Assembly: GCA_002900995.3 (NCBI GenBank)
Contig: PJEW03000049.1
Location: 1-19,182 of the forward strand
From: Ganoderma boninense
Taxonomy: Eukaryota > Basidiomycota > Agaricomycetes > Polyporales > Polyporaceae
Length of the DNA stretch: 19,182 nt
Direction: 5' to 3'
Under the pieces are notes generated by a model. That model was not told the DNA's origin and did not search any database. It saw only the letters and a list, made by a program, of their open reading frames with translations. The translations under genes were made by a program, and so were the position numbers. Shown in pieces: positions 1 to 9,000 of this stretch (position 1 is its first letter; each line of letters begins with the position of its first letter).

Positions 1-183
1 TGCTAGATATCGGCAGTATGAGGAAATTTATACGGGGAAGCCGGCTTCCCACGGAAGCCGTCCGTTCATGGCCGATATCGATGCTGGATATCGCGTCGCC
101 AAGGGCACTGGGAGAGCTTGGACGCTGAGGGTGAATCTGCGTTGTTATAAAAATGCAAACACTACAAGGACATGCTAAGATTG
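1..183. other. Non-coding edge of window
   Basis: No supported gene. The stretch has a short inverted pair, GATATCGGC near position 6 and GCCGATATC near position 70, with a GAAGCCGGCTTC palindrome between them. It is probably the 3' flank of the minus-strand gene that ends at 184. The structure is too short and isolated to name. Confidence 0.3.
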
Positions 184-2206
184 CTACATAAGATGTGAAG
201 GAAAACAATGGGGTACAAGCGGCGCTCGGCCAGCTACGTCAAAGAACATTTGGGTGTAGAAGCATGCTAAGCGCACCTCTAAATCCTCGATCGCCTGGCT
301 AGAGGCCGAGGATTCTAATGGTCCGCTCGCCACTATCTCCGGAGGACATAACGGCCACAGCATCAAGATGTCACGGAACCCATTGAGGGAAGGGATTCTA
401 TGATGAGGGAGAGGGGCGCCAAGACTGCGAGAGTCCGAGGCGGGCAGACGAAGCACCGCATGAATACTGTCCTCTGGGAAAACACGAGACAGCCGAGCAA
501 CCCGATCGTGCTCTTGTCCGGCACTTTCCCTTCGTAACGCGCGATCCATGGCGGCCAGCTCGTAACGGAAACCCAGCTCGAACGTCTCCCATAAGATAAG
601 TGGGCCAATGCTGTTGTCGACCTCGCCGATACGATGCCCGTGCCATTCCACCTCCCCCGATGTCTCGGGTTGCAGCGACTGCTCCGTGAAGACGTGTGAG
701 AACAGATGCTTGATCTCAAACGCGCGCTTTCCGTGCTTGGTGAAGGTCTTGGGATCCTCGTCCACGCCGTGAAGGAAATCTCTCCAGACCTGGGTACGGT
801 GGGCGGTCGATATAGACCCGGGGAACTGTAAGACGTAAAGCCAAAGAGGACGAGCTTGAAGCCACGTCATGAAGTACTTTTGCAAGCGTTTCGGGTTCTT
901 CGGCCCCACAAGAAGGCCCGGCTCCGGAATCCAGTAACCCCAGCGACCAGGTCTAGCCTTGTCGGACCGATCCACAGCGCTCATCGCGTGTGTCCAGCTC
1001 GCCAAGGGTGCCGGCATCCAAGGATGCGAGACCTCAAGAAACTTGTCACGCCCACGAAATTGGGAGGGATGCACCTTTCGACTACGATCTTGGGGTCGCC
1101 CTCGGTCTGGTTGCAATACGCGCGTAAGATACCTCGACTAAGTACAAATCAGCTACAACCACGTACACGGTAGAAGTCGACAGTTGGCTTTTGACGACGG
1201 CCCCAGACCGCGAGATATCGGTCCGGTAGAGCGACCCCAATGCCAGCGGCTCAACGTATTCATCAGGCTTAGAAATTGTGGCCGTCGGCACAATTGAATG
1301 GTCCCGATACCCGCTCGGGTCGCGTCCGCCTCCCGACAAACAGGTAAGCTCGCCTGAAATGAATGTAGCCTCCAAATGCCGTGGGCCAATAAGGCCCTGG
1401 TACAGAGGCTCGGCGCCATGAAACTTGACGAGACAAAGCGCTGCCGTTGACGCCATTGCCATTATCTTCGCGACACGGATGTCAGACGGAAGCATCGCAA
1501 GCGGGCGCACGAGCCACACCGGAACGCCTAAGGAGAATAGCATTTGCGCTACGCGCGGCTCCGAGGTCCAGGCGCCGATGATATCGCCATTGTAAGGTAG
1601 GGGTCCTGGAGAGCGATCACGACCAAGGCGATCGTAGAATGTCATGAAGCCAGAGCATAACAGCCAGTACCGGCGGACGACACCCAATTGAATGACGTGA
1701 TCCCGCAACGTAGCCGGCGTGTGAAACAGCCTTTGCCAGGCCATCGACATTTCGACTTCGTACCGATACAAGATGGACAGGTCGACGGTGACGCACGGAT
1801 TGAGGGTGTATCCGCGAACTTCACTGGACATCTTCGCGATGAGAGGTCGCAGCAAGTCCAGAAACTCCGTTCGGAGGAAACCGTAGCCGACGGCGCGGCC
1901 GTTTGGTAGGAAATCGTGGGGGGTGGGCTGGTTCCAGATAGCGGCGTGACTACAGGTTGCGGGCGAGGTGTTGGGGAAGTTGGTGGGTCGCTTGGGGATG
2001 GCGGCGAGGAAGGGGTGTTGCCAGATGAAAATTTGAGGCCATTGTATGGGATCGTGTTCACCGAACATGCCGTCGTCCCTCAAGCACACAGTCACGATAC
2101 CTTGCACGATATCGGGGACATAGTGGGCGTTGGGCGTGGTCACGAGGAAAGCGTTGTTAGGACCCCAGGACGCTGAGAGCGCGTCCTCATAGGTGTGAAT
2201 GGGCAT
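184..2206 (-). CDS. Gene A: agaricomycete orphan-family protein, two exons
   Basis: Unknown function. Exon 1 (2206 to 1133) gives about 358 residues starting MPIHTYEDAL; exon 2 (1074 to 184) gives about 296 more. The proposed intron is 1132-1075 (58 nt, GTATCT donor, AAAG acceptor) and keeps phase 0; the long open frames on either side overlap slightly, so some junction is required here. Motifs such as GAWTSEPRVAQMLF, VPVWLVRP, WGYWIPEP and QVWRDFLHG, and an ending like FFDVAGRAPLVPH, resemble an expanded uncharacterised family I associate with mushroom-forming fungi. That link is memory-based. No signal peptide, transmembrane segment or catalytic motif is evident. The ATG at 2206 is the first in frame, and the opposite-strand gene B starts 967 bp away, so the two share an upstream region. 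The exact splice sites are the weakest part; GTGTAC or GTACGT donors slightly upstream are alternatives. Confidence 0.72.
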
Positions 2207-3173
2207 GTCTGATTTTCATGTTTGTGAGCTGCCAAAGTATCAGCGAAGACAGCGACGCATACCTGGGATAATCGATATCGCAATGTCAGGTAGGTTGCGC
2301 ATGGTGCGAGGAATCAGTCAAACGTGACTCAAAGTCTACTATTTGTGGATGTGGGCAAATATGCCAGCGAGCAACCATACAGGCGGTGTGGATACGCCTG
2401 AGAATCTGCGGGACACAGATAGTAGGACAGTCGACAAGACCTTCAGGGGAGCGGGGCGATGGCAGTTGGACTTTAAAGAGTTGGGAAAGCCGTGACATGT
2501 GTTAGGCTGGCGTCACGGCAACTGCCGTTCAAACGGAACTCAGAGACACCCTGCCTTGGTGACTCGTCCGCAACCCCATTTCGCGTGGAGATCCAGTGCA
2601 CTAACCCGCTCAACAGCTAGATGTGTGTAAGTAGCGTTTCAGTATGAATGCAGGCTATCACTTTCATCTGACATGTGACATTCCCCCATGAAGTGCAAGT
2701 GGCAACCCGCAACTCCAGCACCTCAGTAATCGGTACAGTGGCATGCGGTCGTGGAGCAGAAGAGGAGGTTGGCTGAACGATTGATTCCAGTACCACGATT
2801 ACGGGTCTAACGCAGGAAAGCAGGCAGAGGCACATAAACGCATTTTGCCGATCGTGTCCTGGTGACGCTGAGTCCGGGGCATGAGTATGTACCTGTACTG
2901 CTAGACCGGCAACATCCCCGGCTTCTAACGATGCGTATCTAGGGCGTCGTGAGCGGAATCCCGAACGCGTGCGAACCGCAGCCGACAACCGCATTGACGC
3001 AAGGCGGAGGACGAAGACAGATTTATGGCTTAATCCGCGGTTTTGCGTCGTTAATCCGTTCACAGAGACTAGTCAACACCGGCCTCAGCCACTCGTCGCG
3101 GACCTGTTATAGAGGGCAACGTGGAGTCGCTTCAACGTCGCACGCCACCCCCATCCCCTTTTTTCTTTTCTCC
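2207..3173. promoter_or_regulatory. Divergent intergenic region between genes A and B
   Basis: About 970 bp separates the divergent starts of gene A (minus) and gene B (plus), so it should hold both promoters. Just before the gene B ATG lies a pyrimidine-rich run (about 3148-3173), a common feature near fungal transcription starts. Two TTAATCCG-type sites occur near 3030-3058. No convincing TATA box, RNA gene or conserved ORF was seen; the open frames here (for example 2617-3063 minus) have no protein-like character. Confidence 0.45.
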
Positions 3174-4679
3174 ATGTCTGACGACGCTCGAGTGAGCCAA
3201 CTGGTGCGAGGCGCTGCCCCCTCGAAGCAGACCATTCTGGCCGCCGTTGGACGTTGCCAGATGACGGGTCGTAAACACGCCTACAACATTATCCTAGGCG
3301 GCACGCAGAAGCAACATTTGGGCCTTGTCCTTGGAATTGTGAGTCAACGCCGAGTATTCCGCACCCAATGTGTATTTATACATTTTACTCCTTGACCCTG
3401 TGTTTCGTGTCTACGAAGTGTACCAACGTGAGTGAGCTTGCTCCTTTGAGAAATCGTGGTTGTACTGACATCTTGGCAGCCTCGCGGAAGTCGCTGTGAT
3501 GGTCATCTCAAACCCCTTAATGTGCAGATGTCGCTCGCAACCCGTGTAGGGCTCCTTCTCGACCTCGCCGTACTCGATCCTCCTGCTTTCCAGAGCGAAG
3601 CTTTCTCTCGTTGGTGCTGCGAAACAACAGTTTCACTACTCAGTCGCGACTTGAAAGCTGAGAATATCAGGCCAAATATTCCTCCTGGTATGCTCCTCGC
3701 CTTCACTCCGTGCGTCCCAGGCATGGACGACCTGCCACGGCTCGAACCGGACTTTCTGCGACGTCCCTACCAAACGCTTGCTCGTGGCAACTCCAGCATC
3801 ATTACCCCCTACGGTGAAGACGTTGATGTGCTCGTGGTCATATACCAGATGGTACGTGTTTGAGTGCGAGACACGACACAGACGTTAAAAATATGTCCTT
3901 TGTCTACACAGGATGGTATAGGGCCAATGCGAGTGCTCGCCAAGGGGAAGAAGTTGGGCGCGCTGGTGGGGTTCACGTTCAGGCAACCGGCCATCCTGCA
4001 TGCTCTTGGTCTTCCACACAACTCGCGCCAATTGGGCTCGTATCTGATGTACGAGCCTTTTCAAAAGGCATGGACCCAGAGTGTGAAACCGTCGCAGACT
4101 ATCACGTTGTGCGAGGGAGGAGGGGTGATCTATCGTCACCCGAGGGTCTGCGTGACGCTCTGGTTGGACCATTTCGTGACAGAGATCTATCCGAACTGGG
4201 CCCGTGGTGGTAGCTCTCTGCTTTTGCTGGCATCGCTAGCAGCCCAAAGGGAGCCGACGGCATCGACGTCGTCCTCGAAGGTCGTATCCTCGAAGCCTTC
4301 GATCGTCATCGACCTGACATCTACGGCACCACCTGCCAAAGAACGGAAGTCGCCGTCCTCGAAGCTGGCATCCTCGTCCTCGAAGCCGGCCGCGTCGACG
4401 TCGTCCTCGAAGCTCGTATCCTCGTCCTCAAAGCTCGTATCCTCGAAGCCGGCCGCGAAAACGTCGTCCTCGAAGCCTTCGATCGTCATCGACCTCACAT
4501 CTACGGCAGCGCCTGCCAAAGAACGGAAGCGCAAACGTGCGTTCGTGGCACCGTGTCAATTTGTGGAGATCAAGGAAGAGGAAGGGGGAAAGCAGGCCAG
4601 AGTGAAGCGTGCGCGTACGAGTCTAGCGCAGGTTAAGGTTGAGGGCAAGGGTACGTCGGCGGAGCCATACGTATTGTAG
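3174..4679 (+). CDS. Gene B: orphan protein with two SUMO-interacting-type motifs and basic tail
   Basis: Predicted 437-residue protein, unknown family. Exons: 3174-3338, a 9-nt microexon 3419-3427, 3480-3851, and 3912-4679. The introns (80, 52 and 60 nt) have GTGAGT, GTGAGT and GTACGT donors, and all junctions keep phase 0. If the microexon is not used, one 141-nt intron (3339-3479) also keeps frame. Residues 1 to about 260 look globular, with no motif I recognise. The tail (from about 295) is Ser/Lys-rich with repeated SSK triplets. It contains IVIDLT twice (residues 313-318 and 373-378), matching the SUMO-interacting motif consensus. It also contains KERKRKR and RVKRAR, likely nuclear localisation signals, and two psi-K-x-E sumoylation-type sites (IKEE at K403, VKVE at K424). 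A nuclear protein under SUMO control is inferred, not shown. An AATAAA lies 56 nt after the stop. Confidence 0.72.
4254..4535 (+). repeat. Direct repeats encoding SSK runs and two IVIDLT motifs
   Basis: Two near-identical segments of about 60-70 bp (around 4284-4349 and 4464-4529) start at a CTCGAAGCCTTCGATCG block and end at CCAAAGAACGGAAG, 180 bp apart. Between them are many copies of a 9-bp TCCTCGAAG-like unit encoding Ser-Ser-Lys. The spacing and all internal units keep the reading frame of gene B, so the array is coding and duplicates the SUMO-interacting motif. Confidence 0.75.
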
Positions 4680-4988
4680 CACCCGGTTGTCCTTGAACGC
4701 AGACGGCAAGCATAATACACATGCCACCCCACTCAATAAATACGAGAGTTGCGGTAACCCGCAGAGCTCCAAGGTCAGCGGCTGGAAACCTATGAGATTG
4801 CAACGGGGAGAAATAGACGACAAGACTACGTGCTGCAGGGCCTGGAGCGGCGACTCCAGGACGGTGGCGTTGGCCTGTTGAATTCACTAATAAACGGAGA
4901 CGCTCGGGTACGGGGTCCTACGTTGGCATACGACTGTCAACTCATGCACTCCCTGTGTCTGTCTCTCCGTCCCTGTATCTCAGACCGC
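4680..4988 (+). other. Intergenic spacer with poly(A)-type signal
   Basis: Spacer between gene B and gene C on the same strand. It contains AATAAA at 4735-4740, a plausible 3'-end signal for gene B, and a CT-rich run (about 4949-4985) just upstream of the chosen gene C start. An in-frame ATG at 4944 could extend gene C by 15 residues. Nothing else recognisable. Confidence 0.4.
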
Positions 4989-5937
4989 ATGACTACAGAG
5001 CCTCACTCCGGTATAGAATGGCGGACCCTTGGCCGGGACGAGAATACCTACTATCCCATCCACATGCCGCCCTTGTATCATCGCGATTTCGAGGCTTTCA
5101 GGGCACAGCTGCAAGCGGATGAAGAAGCGGGACTGTTTGGCCCACATATGACGTTTTCGAGATGGATGGCAGCGAGACGTTACGTGGCGGACGAGTTCGC
5201 TGGCACACAGCCTCCCCATTACCCACCGCGACGGCCGATCCTGCGCTGGCGCAACTTTCCAGTGGCACATCGTTTTCTTCTGCGCTTCCTGGAAGAATAC
5301 GAAGCATGCATATCAGGTGGAGCCCGCCGCAACTTCGTTTGGCACGTCACCAACGAGGTGCTGATGGACGGGTATATCATGGAGGAACTCGAGGAGGGCG
5401 GATTCACAGCAGGCGACGTGCGACGAGTGAGTAACTTGACTTGGCTAGCCAAGTACTTGGACTGACCTATATGACGAGACGATACCTGCCTGGTTCCGAA
5501 ATATGAAGCGCTACCGCTGCGCATACTAGGGTCAGGGTGGCGGATCCGGACGTGGTGTGGTCGGAAGAGGGACGATATCTAAATGTATCTGGGACCTGGT
5601 TCTATAATAATGGAAACGTTGGGATGTCGTTGCTCACATGGCATGGGTCAAGGGACAAACAGGGCTCCCATGAGGGCGATAGTTCGTGACACGTGGATCG
5701 AACCTGAAACCAATGGCCAGGCGAGAGTAGTGCAGCCGACTCGCCCGCGACCTGGATGTCGTCGTGCCGTATCCTGGGGAGTGCGATACCCGAATCCTCG
5801 CCTCTCGCCTTGGGTTACCTCCTCCACTCTCCTTGACTGGACACGAACTTTCGACCATTGGTTTCGCTGCCTCTGTAGGGAAGAGTTTCGTGCGACTTTC
5901 GTGGAAGGGGTGGGGTGTTGCAGTGCGACGAAGCTAA
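4989..5937 (+). CDS. Gene C: small orphan protein, frame conflict near 5527
   Basis: Unknown family. Exon 1 (4989-5426, 146 codons, starting MTTEPHSG) is well supported by protein-like sequence rich in Trp, Tyr, Arg and Glu. A GTGAGT donor at 5427 pairs best with an acceptor ending at 5478 (52 nt, CTGAC branch-like site 12 nt before the end). Exon 2 then reads TIPAWFRNMKRYRCAY and meets a TAG at 5527-5529. Protein-like sequence resumes in the next frame (from about 5530, VADPDVVWSEEGRYL) and continues across a likely 50-nt intron (5686-5735) to a TAA at 5935-5937. No annotated-type splice option in this sequence joins the two frames. Either the gene ends at 5529 (about 162 residues), or one base is extra near 5510-5536 and the product is about 280 residues. 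A single-base assembly error or a recent inactivating mutation would both explain this. Confidence 0.5.
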
Positions 5938-6081
5938 GAGTGAGTCCCCCCTTCTTTGACACACGCTACCACTTCTCATCCATGTGACGTGGCTTCCCCC
6001 ATGCGTATCCTCGTGATCTACGTAGAGTCTACAATACGGGAGGTGCAGGATTTGGTCGGACCGTCCCAACGCTACGTGTCA

Positions 6082-9000
6082 ATGTCATTCCCGAGCACGC
6101 TGCCTTCCGGTGTGTCCGCCCCGACCGCTATCGCAGTTTTGTGTACGGCTTCCGTTGCTGCCCCAGAAACACTTTCAACATCCCCGTCGACATCCACTCT
6201 TCCGTCTTGTTTCTCTTCGGAGACTGCCTCGACGATATGCGATTCCAGCACATCTGCCTCGGACGGGTCAACTGCTGCGTCCTCTGTCGAGACTACCGGC
6301 GAAGGGTCCTCATCATCCAAACCAAAGACGACAATTGCGGTGAAGAAGAAGAACAAGAAGAACAAGAATAAGAACAAGAAGGGAAAGGCTGACCAATGCG
6401 AAGACGAGCAAAGCGAGGACGGGGAAGCCGACGACACGAAAAAGGCAAGACGCCGGCTGGAGTGGAATAACTATCCACAAGCCGTGAGCAAATTGGAAGC
6501 TCGCTTGAAGGCCTATCAACAGCTGGATCCCAGGAAAGCGCAGAAGGACCGGACGAAGCTGAAAGAGGAGGTTGCTGATGAACTTCTGGCGGACGACGAC
6601 TTGAGGAGGGCGTTCGAACGTCACAACCACACACACGAAGAGGTTCGGCAGGTGCGTGTGTCTCTGGAACAAGACTGGTGACTGGCTCATACGAAACCTT
6701 ACAGGCAGTGATGTCATGGTACAAGAACCACAGCCGCAAGAAGGAGATGGGGGGCGCCAAACCTCGCATGGGCACGGCGAACCCGCTGTGGAAATTTATG
6801 TCCTCGCGTCGCGTTTCACCGATGAGGTTATGGGCGTCCAACAACATAGAGAAGGTAGTAGAAGAGGCGGGAAGCCGGGATATCGGGCTGTTCTCCTCCA
6901 CCTCGGCCAAGATGTGGCGTAGATTGGAGGAGCACAAACAGGAGGAATGGGTGCGACGCGCGGAAGAACACAATCAAGACAAGAAGGACCAATGCTACCT
7001 GTAAGTAAGCCACTGATCTTGTGTCTAGAACAACACCGTTAACGAGCTTTGCAGGAATCAGCATGTTTTTATGGAGGTTCTGGGGGATTATTTGGTAGGC
7101 AGGATAGGGTTCGACGCCAAACAGCTGGGAATGTGCTCGTTCCAATTGAGGGCTGTCTTCCGAGGAGCAAATGGGGAGCCGTTCTACGAGGAGTAAGTGG
7201 CAAGTTCAGCCAAGCGAAACGTACACTGATAAGTGAGCCGTGGACAGATTGTCTGTAAGGGCTAACCCTGACTGTCCGTCATTCGCAAAATGGCAAGGGG
7301 GTTATACACCCCAGGAGAAGGCGCGATGGGAAAGCTGGGCTGAGGAAGCAACTCGTAAGCATCTGTACTCTTGTTGACGGGCATGAGAGTTATCAACTCA
7401 CATATAAACTGCAGCGCTGAACCTTGATCAATCTCGCCCAACCACAGTGAACCTGACACCAGGGGCTGATCGGCTTCTATTCGCACCTGACGGGCGAGCT
7501 CTCCTGCCGCATTTTAGGACGGGAGATGAGAAGCAGGTGGTAGGGATATTGGAAGCCCTAATGCAGTGCGCATGGAGTAAGTTGGGTTGTGGTTAAGCAA
7601 ATCAAATCTAATACTACATTGGCAGATGAGGCAGACCGACCTGGCGATCTGGACTGGGTCAAAGTAGCGGCAGCGCCATGCAACTTTGTGGCAGAGCGTT
7701 GGACAAGCATGTTCACCAAGCGTTTCTCCCAACTGTCTCTTCCGGAAGTGTTTGTGCTGTGGGCAGACCTGTACAACGCTCAGCAACAGGGGACACCGTT
7801 CCGATTCAAAAGCCTCAATTGCAGCCGGAAAACGTCAGTCAGCGTCAAGAACACGCCAGTAAAGCCCCGTGCACAGAAGCAGAAGATTCCAATGCCCCTT
7901 AACATGACTTTCAGCGACGATATCTTACCAATGGATCTGTCTGAGCCGTCACAGGCCACAACACCAACGACTCCCGTGGCGATAGCCAGGGCCACGCTTC
8001 CTATGATGCCCTCCATGTCAGATATAGCGGAAGAACAGGAGCCAAACGCCGACGAACAGGCTGACCAGAGCGCGCCGTCAGACGCATATAGGCCTTACAT
8101 GGAGTGCCTTGACGCACTTTGTTTTGCAGAGACTGGAGCTCAGACCAAGATGGTCTTTGTTGGTGACGCATCTTCCACAACGGTCGTGGATGGGAACGAG
8201 AGTCAGCCTTCCACCGCGATTGTGACAACGACCATGCAGCCTGGATCAGCGACAACAACGGAATGTTCAAGCCTGTCGACAGATGGGACGCTACGTGAAC
8301 CTGGCATCGCGAATGTCATGACTATGACTGGGGCGCAGAACGGCGCGAACCACGGTGCGCCCGCGACCACGAGCTACCAACCTCCGACGCAGAACGGCGC
8401 AAACGGCCACCCTGGGACGCAGGCGGCCCCGACGCTGACAGGCGCGAACCACGGTGCGCCCGCGACCACGAGCTACCAACCTCCGACGCAGAACGCAGGC
8501 GCGAACCACGGTGCGCCCGCGACCACGAGCTACCAACCTCCGACGCAGATGGGCCCAACTGAGACGCAGAACGGCGCGCACGCGAGCTACCAACCTCCGA
8601 CGCAGAACGCAGGCGCGAACCACGGTGCGCCCGCGACCACGAGCTACCACCTCCGACGCAGATGGGCCCAACTGAGACGCAGAACGCGCGCCGCACGCGA
8701 GCTACCAACCTCCAACGCAGAACGCAGGCGCGAACCACGGTGCGCCCGCGACCACGAGCTACCAACCTCCGACGCAGATGGGCCCAACTGAGACGCAGAA
8801 CGGCGCGCACGCGAGCTACCAACCTCCAACGCAGAACGCAGGCGCGAACCACGGTGCGCCCGCGACCACGAGCTACCAACCTCCGACGCAGATGGGCCCA
8901 ACTGAGACGCAGAACGGCGCGCACGCGAGCTACCAACCTCCAACGCAGAACGGCGCAAACGGCCACCCTGGGACGCAGGCGGCCCCGACGCTGACAGGCG

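Noticed and set aside
2617..3063. Minus-strand 148-codon frame in the divergent intergenic region
   Set aside because: Composition is not protein-like, no splice context, and it overlaps the presumed promoters of genes A and B.
4187..4534. Minus-strand frame rich in Phe-Glu-Asp opposite the gene B tail
   Set aside because: It is the antisense reading of the TCCTCGAAG repeats; gene B has consistent introns and motifs on the plus strand.
5583..5987. 134-codon plus-strand frame in the gene C region
   Set aside because: Competing frames (VADPDVVW..., LARDLDVVVPYPGE...) joined by a plausible 50-nt intron have better codon use and protein character.
6600..6770. Mating-type homeodomain gene, because VMSWYKNHSRKK recalls the WFxNR recognition helix
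   Set aside because: The invariant WF-x-N-x-R pattern is not met, the upstream helices do not fit a homeodomain, and no divergent HD1/HD2 pair is present.
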